NCBI RefSeq assembly: GCF_030994125.1
Contig: NZ_CP099917.1
Span: 2,841,501-2,905,500 of the forward strand
DNA: 64,000 bases
Source: Pseudoalteromonas xiamenensis
Lineage (GTDB): Bacteria; Pseudomonadota; Gammaproteobacteria; Enterobacterales; Alteromonadaceae
Direction of reading: 5' to 3'
Both the position numbers and the translations under genes were made by a program. Of the stretch, positions 9,191 to 16,683 are shown piece after piece. The notes under the pieces are model-generated. The model made no database searches, had not been told where the DNA came from, and saw nothing but the letters and a program-made list of their open reading frames with translations. The stretch's first letter is position 1. Each line of letters begins with the position of its first letter.

Positions 9191-9844
9191 TTAAAATGGA
9201 GCACAACACGTAAAGGTCAAAAGTTCCTTGGTAACAGGGTGGGTGATTTGCAACATTTCAGCATGAAGTTGAAGCCTTGGAGCCATCGCTAATCCTTCGG
9301 GCGTTGCATAAAATTTATCGCCCAAAATAGGGTGCCCAATCGATTGCATGTGCACGCGAAGTTGGTGTGACCGACCTGTAATCGGAGTCAGAGCGACTCG
9401 GGTGGCGCTTTCTTCGCGCTTAATGACTTGCCAATGAGTCAGCGAAGGCTTACCGGTTTCATAACAAATCTTTTGCTTCGGTCGATTTGGCCAATCGCAA
9501 ATCAACGGTTCTTCGACAGAACCTTGTTCATCTTTAATGTGGCCAAGCACTCGAGCAACGTATCGTTTGGCTGTTTTCCGGTCTTGGAATTGTATGCTTA
9601 AATCACGATGTGCGGCCTTGTTCATTGCAATACATAAAATCCCAGAGGTTGCCATATCTAAGCGGTGAACAATTCTTGCGGATGGAAAAACGCGGTTTAC
9701 GCGCGTAATCGCACTATCCGAGTGTGCAGGATCTTTCCCCGGCACCGTCAGAAGTCCATTGGGCTTATCAATGATCAAGATGTCGTCATCTTGGTATAAG
9801 AAAGATAAGTAAGGATCCAATGGTGGGTGATAGTGCAGTAACAC
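9191..9844 (-). CDS. rluA: Dual-specificity rRNA/tRNA pseudouridine synthase RluA
   Basis: RluA isomerises uridine to pseudouridine in 23S rRNA (position 746) and in some tRNAs (position 32). The 217-residue protein matches the short RluA type (219 residues in E. coli), which lacks an S4 domain. It contains the catalytic HRLDMATSG motif (Asp nucleophile), the family segment RYVARVLG and the C-terminal GRSHQLRVHM and HPILGDKFY motifs. Other RluA-family members are longer, so the assignment is fairly firm. Confidence 0.87.
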   Translation of the reverse strand: MLLHYHPPLDPYLSFLYQDDDILIIDKPNGLLTVPGKDPAHSDSAITRVNRVFPSARIVHRLDMATSGILCIAMNKAAHRDLSIQFQDRKTAKRYVARVLGHIKDEQGSVEEPLICDWPNRPKQKICYETGKPSLTHWQVIKREESATRVALTPITGRSHQLRVHMQSIGHPILGDKFYATPEGLAMAPRLQLHAEMLQITHPVTKELLTFTCCAPF

Positions 9845-9997
9845 AGTGCTTCTCCTGAAATTCAGCGAGCGTTATTGTAATGGCAAGTTGATTAGAATAA
9901 AAGCACGGACCAAGACGCAAATAACAGGGAAAGGGGCGAATGATTTATCTTGATTGTTATAAAAGAGTAAGAGCGTCTGACATTTCGAGAGAAGGAG

Positions 9998-10027
9998 GAG
10001 TAAAGAAAGACAGGTCTTTCTTTACTC
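9998..10027 (-). terminator. Stem-loop downstream of the two-repeat secreted protein gene
   Basis: GAGTAAAGAAAGAC (9998-10011) pairs perfectly with 10014-10027, giving a very long stem with a tiny loop. It sits 8 bp beyond the stop of the gene at 10035. The minus-strand sequence after it is pyrimidine-rich rather than a pure T run. Confidence 0.6.
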
Positions 10028-10034
10028 TTATATT

Positions 10035-11057
10035 TTATTCTTTTACTAGCATTGGCATTAGGTAAACAGAACTATAACTCTTCATAGCGTCTTCAGGTAA
10101 AAAGATAAAAGATTGAGTTTGTGGGATACTGTACATACTATAACTGCGGTCTTCATCGTAAGTAGAAGTTGCAGAAAAAGAAGGAACAGATACAGTACAT
10201 ACCTGATCTTCTCCTAAAGGAGTCTTTTCCATAGATAGCGGAGAGCAATCTGATTTACTGACGTTGAATCCATGGTAGGCCATTTTCATTTGAGAAATGT
10301 TATTGCCTATACTACCTAAGAAAACTCGATTGACTTCACCAGTTTTGTCCGAGCGAAATAATGCTATCATTTCTTCTTTTGTCGCAAAGCGCCAGTCACT
10401 TAGACTTCCACCGGGTTGCAGTGCTTGACGAATATCAAGGGATGACATGCCTTGGTGCATCGGGAAACGCATCCATGTTAAACCACTTAAATCGAGTTGA
10501 GGTCCATCAGAGGCTGATACGCTTAATAATCCATCCCACTCATTCGCTGATTTTGGCGGCGTATAGTTTGGAATTTTTACTAATAGATTTAATGTTTTTC
10601 TAGTCCAATCGGGGTTGCCAAAACGGTATTCGGTTGCATGCGTGAGTGAAAAGTTGAATTCTTTAGTTGTCTTACATACTGTCTCAAACGTTGCGAGTAC
10701 TTCATTTGAAAGGCAATTATACCCACTTGCTTTCACCCTACCTAATCCACCGTAATGTATCTCAACGACTTCATCATTGCCAGTATCGAAAAATATGAGA
10801 TCTAAATCATCTAAATTGGCGTTTGCTAAAAGTGCTTTAACTTCAGTTGCCGTGGCCCAGCGTACTCCAGCCCATTTTTCCGACCAAAGAAAAGAGGACT
10901 CCTCTTGAGCACTAGAGCCTGTTAGCCACTGTAGACCTTGTAGATTGAATCCAACCCTTTCAGCGGCGACGGGATCAATTGTTGAGTGATCATATGCTGA
11001 AATGGTAAATGAGGTTATCGAAAAAGCTGTAGCAGCTAACCATGAACGTAGTTTCAT
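10035..11057 (-). CDS. Secreted protein with two homologous internal repeats
   Basis: I do not recognise a named family. The start at 11057 (MKLRSWLAATAFS) has AAAGGA upstream and gives a clean signal peptide of about 21 residues, making a protein of about 340 residues. Two segments of about 75 residues resemble each other: the first begins LQGLQWL and includes GVRWATATEVKALL, and the second begins LSGLTWM and includes DWRFATKEEMIALF. Each ends with a similar GY/GF...C stretch. The GLxWL...WRxAT pattern recalls repeats in other exported proteins, but I assign no function. The gene stands alone, with a strong stem-loop behind it. Confidence 0.75.
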   Translation of the reverse strand: MKLRSWLAATAFSITSFTISAYDHSTIDPVAAERVGFNLQGLQWLTGSSAQEESSFLWSEKWAGVRWATATEVKALLANANLDDLDLIFFDTGNDEVVEIHYGGLGRVKASGYNCLSNEVLATFETVCKTTKEFNFSLTHATEYRFGNPDWTRKTLNLLVKIPNYTPPKSANEWDGLLSVSASDGPQLDLSGLTWMRFPMHQGMSSLDIRQALQPGGSLSDWRFATKEEMIALFRSDKTGEVNRVFLGSIGNNISQMKMAYHGFNVSKSDCSPLSMEKTPLGEDQVCTVSVPSFSATSTYDEDRSYSMYSIPQTQSFIFLPEDAMKSYSSVYLMPMLVKE

Positions 11058-11355
11058 TTTATATCCTTTTAAAAAATGAAGTGGAAAAAACAATAATTCC
11101 TTAGTTGAGAAGTCTAGAGCACTTCTAGGTGCGTATTAGTACCGAATATGAACTCAATGTCAATTTTTGTAACTCTATGATTGGTAGTAATATTCAATGC
11201 AATAGAAATGGTATCTTATGGTGAAACGTGTTGGTGAGCTGAATACGGATAAGGAATTTACGTTGTTAAATTTAAAAGATTACCGTTAAGAGGGCTTTGG
11301 CGATCATTGATTGCAATTTACTCAAATTGCAGAAGATGTTTATCCCTTTTCGATT

Positions 11356-11400
11356 GATGTCGGGTAAATGTCGGGGCTATTTAGATTAACATCGGGTAAC
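11356..11400 (+). promoter_or_regulatory. Phased TCGGG direct repeats upstream of an XRE gene
   Basis: The 387-bp gap from 11058 to 11444 holds no convincing gene. Near its right end TCGGG occurs three times, starting at 11360, 11371 and 11392, twice in the longer form ATnTCGGGTAA-like or CATCGGGTAAC. Spacings of 11 and 21 bp put all copies on one face of the helix. They end about 45 bp before the start of the regulator gene and may be its own operator. Confidence 0.4.
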
Positions 11401-11444
11401 GTGTTAGCTATGCGCGATTTGATAACTAGCAAGGAGTTATGGAT

Positions 11445-11912
11445 ATGATCTTAAAACAATTGAGGATCAGTCGTCATTTGTCACAAGAACAGTTGGCCGA
11501 AATATCAGGGTTGAACGTAAGAACCATCCAACGTATCGAAAATGGCGCAAATGCCAGTGTTGAATCATTAAAATGCCTCGCTGCGGCGTTGGATGTAAGT
11601 GTTGAAATCCTGACTCAAGACACGCTTTTACTGGACAGAAAATCAGATACTTGGAAAGCATTACCGCTGCTACTTAAGCTCTGGTTTGCATGGAATTTTC
11701 TTCAGTTGCGGCCACATCGTGTTACCGCGGTAAGAGCAGAGATGAATTGTCATCTATTTGGCTTTGTTTTTTGCATTCTTGGCCTTTTTAGTGAAGCCGC
11801 GCTTGTTGGCGGGCTATTACTATTGGCGTCGGGATATTTATATTCGTTGTTAAAATGGCAAGGAGACAAGTATGGCATTTGGTACGACGAAGTTACAGAC
11901 GTCGAGGCTTAG
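11445..11912 (+). CDS. XRE-type regulator with C-terminal membrane domain
   Basis: Residues 1-58 form a helix-turn-helix of the Cro/C1 type (LSQEQLAEISGLNVRTIQRI is the recognition region). The rest is a membrane domain with two hydrophobic segments at about 95-130 and a charged tail. This is a small family of DNA-binding proteins anchored in the membrane. AAGGAG precedes two possible starts, ATG 11439 and ATG 11445, and I prefer 11445 for ribosome-site spacing. The ligand and target genes are unknown. Upstream direct repeats suggest autoregulation. Confidence 0.75.
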   Translation: MILKQLRISRHLSQEQLAEISGLNVRTIQRIENGANASVESLKCLAAALDVSVEILTQDTLLLDRKSDTWKALPLLLKLWFAWNFLQLRPHRVTAVRAEMNCHLFGFVFCILGLFSEAALVGGLLLLASGYLYSLLKWQGDKYGIWYDEVTDVEA

Positions 11913-11924
11913 CTGCGAAAACAA

Positions 11925-11946
11925 AAAGGGAACCTAAGTTCCCTTT
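11925..11946. terminator. Bidirectional terminator between XRE gene and rapA
   Basis: AAAGGGAAC (11925-11933) pairs with GTTCCCTTT (11938-11946) around a 4-base loop, flanked by A-rich and T-rich sequence. It lies between two convergent genes and can serve both. Confidence 0.8.
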
Positions 11947-11958
11947 CAATCTATAAAA

Positions 11959-14856
11959 TTATTCGTGAGTCACCACAATGACACGGATAGCATCGAGTTT
12001 CATTTGCGCTTTTTCAATGTGCGCAAGTAATTGCGTTCTTTGTCTATCATAGAATTGTATCTCTTCATCACGTATGTTCGGATTAATGGCTTTTAACGCG
12101 ATTAAACGAGCTTGTTCTTCGCTTAATTCGGTTTCCATGTGTTCACGTGCATTCGCTTGAATGTCTGCCATCTGTGCGTGTGCAACTTCATTGCCCTTAA
12201 CCAATAATGGATGGATAACCGTTTGCAATGCGTTGACAAGTTTACTGGCCGTTTGACGACCAACGGCGGACAATTGCTGGTTAAAACCATCAAAAGGCAC
12301 ATTTTGCGCTAGGTCATTGCCTGACTTATCCATCAAGAGTCTGACGGGGGTTGGCGGTAAAAAGCGACCAATCTGCAGTGACTTAGGTGCTGAAGCTTCA
12401 GCAATATAAATCAACTCAACAAAGAATGTGCCTGCAGGTAGCTTTTTATTTCGTAATAGCGCAACCGAGGCAGTACCAAAATCATCGTTGCAGATCATCT
12501 CAAATGTGCCGCTCACCATTGGGTGATCCCAGCTAATGAAGTGAGCATCTTCTTGAGACAGCGCCGTGGATCTATCAAATGTTACGGTAATGCCGTCGTC
12601 CTTTAAGCAAGGGAAAGACGGATTAATCATGTGCTCAGTCGGTTTTAAAATAATGGTATTTTCGCCTTTGTCTTCTTGTGCGACCCCAAATAAATCAAAA
12701 ACCTTGATCATGTAAACAGGTAAGATGGTTTGGTCATCCAGCTCAGCAATCTCTTCAGCCAGTTGCTCTGAACGACCTTGGCCTGATGAATGTAGTTCTA
12801 ACAGGCGATCTCGGCCTTGCTCCATTTGTTTGCGTAGCGTCGCGTTTTTCTTTGCCGCTTGTTCAAGTAATGGATCGAGCGTGTCTTCATCACAGCTATG
12901 TGTAGCGATTAGCTCGAGTAGTTCCTCAGAGAACTCACCATAGAGCAGTTGTCCTGTGGTCGATGTCTTTTCAAACGCATCTAGGCCTTCGTTGTACCAA
13001 CGAAGCAACACTTCCTGTGCCGTACTTTCGAAGTAAGGAACGTGAATTTGTACATCGTGCTTTTGCCCTATACGGTCCAAGCGTCCAATGCGTTGTTCAA
13101 GTAAATCTGGATTGAGTGGCAAATCAAACAACACCAAATGATGTGAAAACTGGAAGTTTCGACCTTCAGAACCGATCTCAGAACACAGTAGAACCTGCGC
13201 GCTATCATATTCGTCCGCAAAGTATGCGGCGGCACGGTCACGTTCGATAATAGACATACCTTCATGGAATACCGCAGCTTTAATGCCAGCTTTCTCTCGA
13301 AGGACTTGCTCTAGGCTTATCGCGGTTTGTGCTTCTGCACAAATTAAGAGCACTTTTTCATGCTTAAGCGATTTTAGGGTGTCTATCAACCATTCGACAC
13401 GAGGATCAAACAGGGCCCAACTGCTGCTTTCACCTTCAAACTCCTGAAAAATTTTCTCAGGGAATAGAGCGCGACGAGCGCGGCCTTGTACATTTTGTAA
13501 ACCACCCATGTTACCCAATACGTTGATTGCAGTTAGGTATTGTTTTGGCATCGCCAATGGGTAGCTATTGAGCGCACGGCTTGGGTAACCCGTGATAGCG
13601 CTGCGGCTGTTTCTAAACAATATACGGCCCGTACCATGACGGTCGAGCAACATATTCAGTAATTCTTGTTTTGCTTCTTCGTCGCCTTGGTTTACTGCAC
13701 TTAGGAGCGGTTTAATGTCGCTTTCTTTAAGCAAAGTCGTCAACGTCGCTTCACCTGCGGCATCAAGTTGTCCGCCTTGGAGCAATTGATTTGCCGCATC
13801 TGCGACGTCTTTGTAATGCTTTTCTTCTTCAACAAACTGCTCGTAATCGTAAAAACGATCGGGATCGAGAAGTTGTAGACGAGCAAAGTGGCTTTGATGG
13901 CCAAGTTGGTCTGGCGTTGCCGTCAACAAGATCAAACCTTCGATGTCTTGGCTAAGTTCCGCAATGCGCTGGTATTCAACAGATGGCTTGTCTTTTTCAA
14001 CCGTAAGATGATGTGCTTCATCGACGATAAGTAAATCCCAATCAGCCAGTGTTGCTTGTTCAAACCAACGACGCTTTTTAGTTATAAATTCTAGGCTGAC
14101 TAAGACAAGTTGTTCGGTATCGAACACGTTTGATGAATCCGCAAACGCCTCATCACACCGCTCTTCATCGAAAATAGAGAAGCGAAGGTTAAAGCGACGT
14201 AGCATTTCAACTAACCATTGATGTTGTAAGTTTTCAGGTACAACAATCAGGACTCGGTTTGCACGACCTGACAAAATTTGTTGGTGCAGGATCATACCTG
14301 CTTCAATTGTTTTACCAAGACCGACTTCATCTGACAAAAGAACGCGTGGTGCGAAACGTTTACCGACTTCTTCAGCAATATAAAGTTGGTGTGGGATCAA
14401 ACTTGCGCGTTGACCAACCAAGCCTTTTAATGTTGAACGTTCGGCATTGTATCGATGTTGCCAACTTTGGTAGCGCAATGTGTAGTGTTCGAATCGATCA
14501 ACCTGACCGGCAAACAAACGGTCTTGAGGTTTATTGAATTTAATAAAGTGGTCTAAAAAGACTTCTTTGAGTGTGGCGTTTTCTTCGTTGTCGACGCGTT
14601 TACCGTGATAGCACAATAACGCACCTTCAAGTTCTACTTTTTCAACCACTAATTCCCATTCATCTGCACTTCGGATCACATCGCCCGGATTAAAAATAAC
14701 GCGCGTAACAGGCGCTTCTTGCATCGAATATACGCGGTTTTCACCGCACGCAGGGAACAATAGAGTGACTTGGCGGCCTTCAATGGCAACTACGGTTCCT
14801 AGACCTAAATCCGATTCTGTATCGCTGATCCAGCGCTGACCTAAAGAAAAATTCAT
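11959..14856 (-). CDS. rapA: RNA polymerase-associated ATPase RapA
   Basis: RapA is a Swi2/Snf2-type translocase that recycles RNA polymerase after transcription. The 965 residues match the family length (968 in E. coli). The N-terminal tandem Tudor-like region (FSLGQRWISDTESDLGLGTV) is followed by a helicase core with Walker A DEVGLGKTIEAG, a DEAH box, LTATPDQ, and the C-terminal lobe with GSEGRNFQF and QRIGRLDRIGQ (motifs V and VI). The C-terminal regulatory part is complete. It is a single gene, divergent from the PhoH-type gene. Confidence 0.96.
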   Translation of the reverse strand: MNFSLGQRWISDTESDLGLGTVVAIEGRQVTLLFPACGENRVYSMQEAPVTRVIFNPGDVIRSADEWELVVEKVELEGALLCYHGKRVDNEENATLKEVFLDHFIKFNKPQDRLFAGQVDRFEHYTLRYQSWQHRYNAERSTLKGLVGQRASLIPHQLYIAEEVGKRFAPRVLLSDEVGLGKTIEAGMILHQQILSGRANRVLIVVPENLQHQWLVEMLRRFNLRFSIFDEERCDEAFADSSNVFDTEQLVLVSLEFITKKRRWFEQATLADWDLLIVDEAHHLTVEKDKPSVEYQRIAELSQDIEGLILLTATPDQLGHQSHFARLQLLDPDRFYDYEQFVEEEKHYKDVADAANQLLQGGQLDAAGEATLTTLLKESDIKPLLSAVNQGDEEAKQELLNMLLDRHGTGRILFRNSRSAITGYPSRALNSYPLAMPKQYLTAINVLGNMGGLQNVQGRARRALFPEKIFQEFEGESSSWALFDPRVEWLIDTLKSLKHEKVLLICAEAQTAISLEQVLREKAGIKAAVFHEGMSIIERDRAAAYFADEYDSAQVLLCSEIGSEGRNFQFSHHLVLFDLPLNPDLLEQRIGRLDRIGQKHDVQIHVPYFESTAQEVLLRWYNEGLDAFEKTSTTGQLLYGEFSEELLELIATHSCDEDTLDPLLEQAAKKNATLRKQMEQGRDRLLELHSSGQGRSEQLAEEIAELDDQTILPVYMIKVFDLFGVAQEDKGENTIILKPTEHMINPSFPCLKDDGITVTFDRSTALSQEDAHFISWDHPMVSGTFEMICNDDFGTASVALLRNKKLPAGTFFVELIYIAEASAPKSLQIGRFLPPTPVRLLMDKSGNDLAQNVPFDGFNQQLSAVGRQTASKLVNALQTVIHPLLVKGNEVAHAQMADIQANAREHMETELSEEQARLIALKAINPNIRDEEIQFYDRQRTQLLAHIEKAQMKLDAIRVIVVTHE

Positions 14857-15066
14857 CGTTATCTCGTCTTATGCAGATGTCTTCGCAGAAAAAAGGCGGC
14901 TATGTTACCCATTAGGCTCTACATGTTCAATATTGCTAAATAACTTGAAATGTGCGTTCGACCAACTAATCCTAACTTCTTAATGGTTTCTAAAATAGGG
15001 CCTCTGTAACTATTTAAATCTTAAGTGATATTTTGACTAAGTTTGAAACTCAAGTGCGTAAATTTT

Positions 15067-15095
15067 TTTGTCATCAAACAGACTTTTATGACAAA
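15067..15095. promoter_or_regulatory. Dyad in the rapA-phoH divergent region
   Basis: The intergenic region 14857-15213 (357 bp) holds no convincing gene. TTTGTCAT at 15067-15074 and ATGACAAA at 15088-15095 are a perfect 8-bp dyad with a 13-bp spacer, about 120 bp upstream of the PhoH-family gene. Its TTGTCA/TGACAA half-sites resemble those of the dyad before the ABC exporter, although the spacing differs. Confidence 0.35.
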
Positions 15096-15213
15096 TAGAC
15101 TAAACTTGAACTATAGCCACTTACGTTGTGAGGTTGGTGTAAGGTTATTCACTAACGACGTACGCAGTGTGAATGGGTATAGCATACTTTTTCATAAACG
15201 ACAGGAGCGCGCT

Positions 15214-16617
15214 ATGGGAAAAGCCAACGATAACGACAATAAAATGTACGTGCTCGACACCAACGTACTACTCCACGACCCTCTTGCCTTTCTCTCCTTC
15301 CAAGAACACGATGTTGTGATACCAATGACCGTCCTTGAGGAGCTTGATCATATTAAAGATGGAAAGCGAGATGTAAGTCGCGATGCGAGAGTGGCAATAC
15401 GGGCGCTTGATGAAGTGTTAAAAGATGCTTCACCCGAGCAAATGTTAGAAGGGGTAAAGCTGCCGTCTCATAAACGGGTCGATGGGAAACCGTCGAAAGT
15501 AGGGCAGCTTATAGTAGTAAATGACCATTTATATCCTGACAGCATCTCCGGTCTACCGGGCAATGAAAATGACCATCGCATCATTAATTGTGCGGTGAGA
15601 ATGCAAAAACAACACACCTCAACCAAAGTAGTCTTAGTAACGAAAGACATTAATATGCGCCTGAAGGCGAAAGGTGCCGGTCTTAGCTATGTAGAAGATT
15701 ACCGTACCGATCAACTTATTGATGACATCAAATTATTGAGCACGGGCTTTAAACGTTTTCAAGGGGATTTTTGGGCAAGTGTGGGTGATTGTCAAACTGA
15801 ACAAAATGGCCGAGATACCTATCACCACGTTCCTAAGTCACTGTTACCGGATGTATTTTGCAATGAATATCTTGTGGATGACACGGAACATTTTGCGGCA
15901 CGTGTTACAGGTTACGATGAAGAACATATCACCATAAAAGATCTGGGCGTTGAGCGCTTATTGCACCAAATGGCGTGGGGAGTGAAACCCAAAAATGTCT
16001 ATCAAGGAATGGCGTTGGATGCGTTACTTGACCCCAACATTGAGTTGGTGGTTTTAACGGGTCCTGCAGGGTGTGGTAAAACTTTATTAGCACTAGCAAG
16101 CGCACTGGAAATGATCATTGAAAAACGGATTTACGACAAAGTGATTGTGACGCGTAATACGCCTGAAATTGCCGAAAGTATCGGTTTTCTTCCTGGTACT
16201 GAAGAAGAAAAAATGGCACCATGGCTTGCTGCAATAACCGATACGCTAGAAGTACTTCATAAAAACGATGAAAGTCCGGCAACCAGTCGAAACTACATTA
16301 TGGAAAAGGCAAACATTCAATTTAAATCCGTGAATTTTATGCGTGGTCGCAGCATCCAAAATGCGGTTGTCATTTTGGATGAAAGTCAAAATCTAACCGC
16401 ATCACAGCTGAAAACCATCATCACGCGTTGTGGTGAAGGCACGAAACTGATTTGTACCGGAAATTTGGCACAGATTGACAGCAACTACTTAACACCACTG
16501 ACTTCCGGTTTAACCTATATCGTCGAACGATTTAAAGACTTTGAAGGCAGTGCAACCATCAATCTCAATGGTGTAGTACGAAGTCGTTTGGCATCGTTTG
16601 CCGAAGAAAACTTATAA
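15214..16617 (+). CDS. PIN-PhoH family ATPase (YlaK type)
   Basis: This 467-residue protein fuses an N-terminal PIN nuclease domain (YVLDTNVLLHDP, with acidic metal ligands) to a C-terminal PhoH ATPase domain (Walker A GPAGCGKTLL, Walker B VILDESQN). PhoH2-type fusions are proposed RNA helicase-nucleases, and the cellular role is uncertain. I start at ATG 15214, which has CAGGAG six bases upstream. The longer in-frame reading from 15043 covers the promoter region and is not conserved. A 13-bp dyad separates it from the kinase gene. Confidence 0.88.
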   Translation: MGKANDNDNKMYVLDTNVLLHDPLAFLSFQEHDVVIPMTVLEELDHIKDGKRDVSRDARVAIRALDEVLKDASPEQMLEGVKLPSHKRVDGKPSKVGQLIVVNDHLYPDSISGLPGNENDHRIINCAVRMQKQHTSTKVVLVTKDINMRLKAKGAGLSYVEDYRTDQLIDDIKLLSTGFKRFQGDFWASVGDCQTEQNGRDTYHHVPKSLLPDVFCNEYLVDDTEHFAARVTGYDEEHITIKDLGVERLLHQMAWGVKPKNVYQGMALDALLDPNIELVVLTGPAGCGKTLLALASALEMIIEKRIYDKVIVTRNTPEIAESIGFLPGTEEEKMAPWLAAITDTLEVLHKNDESPATSRNYIMEKANIQFKSVNFMRGRSIQNAVVILDESQNLTASQLKTIITRCGEGTKLICTGNLAQIDSNYLTPLTSGLTYIVERFKDFEGSATINLNGVVRSRLASFAEENL

Positions 16618-16628
16618 CTTGCGTTCAT

Positions 16629-16674
16629 TTAGTTGGCCAGATAGTCTATTTATCAATAACTTCTGGCCAACTAA
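16629..16674 (+). promoter_or_regulatory. 13-bp perfect dyad abutting the kinase ribosome site
   Basis: TTAGTTGGCCAGA (16629-16641) and TCTGGCCAACTAA (16662-16674) are perfectly complementary around a 20-base spacer. The right arm overlaps the AAGGA ribosome site of the hybrid kinase starting at 16684. It could act as a phoH terminator, although no T run follows, or as a hairpin limiting translation of the kinase. Confidence 0.5.
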
Positions 16675-16683
16675 GGACTGTTG

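Noticed and set aside
11218..11292. A 24-codon open frame upstream of the XRE membrane regulator
   Set aside because: No ribosome site and too short to judge; more likely chance within a promoter region.
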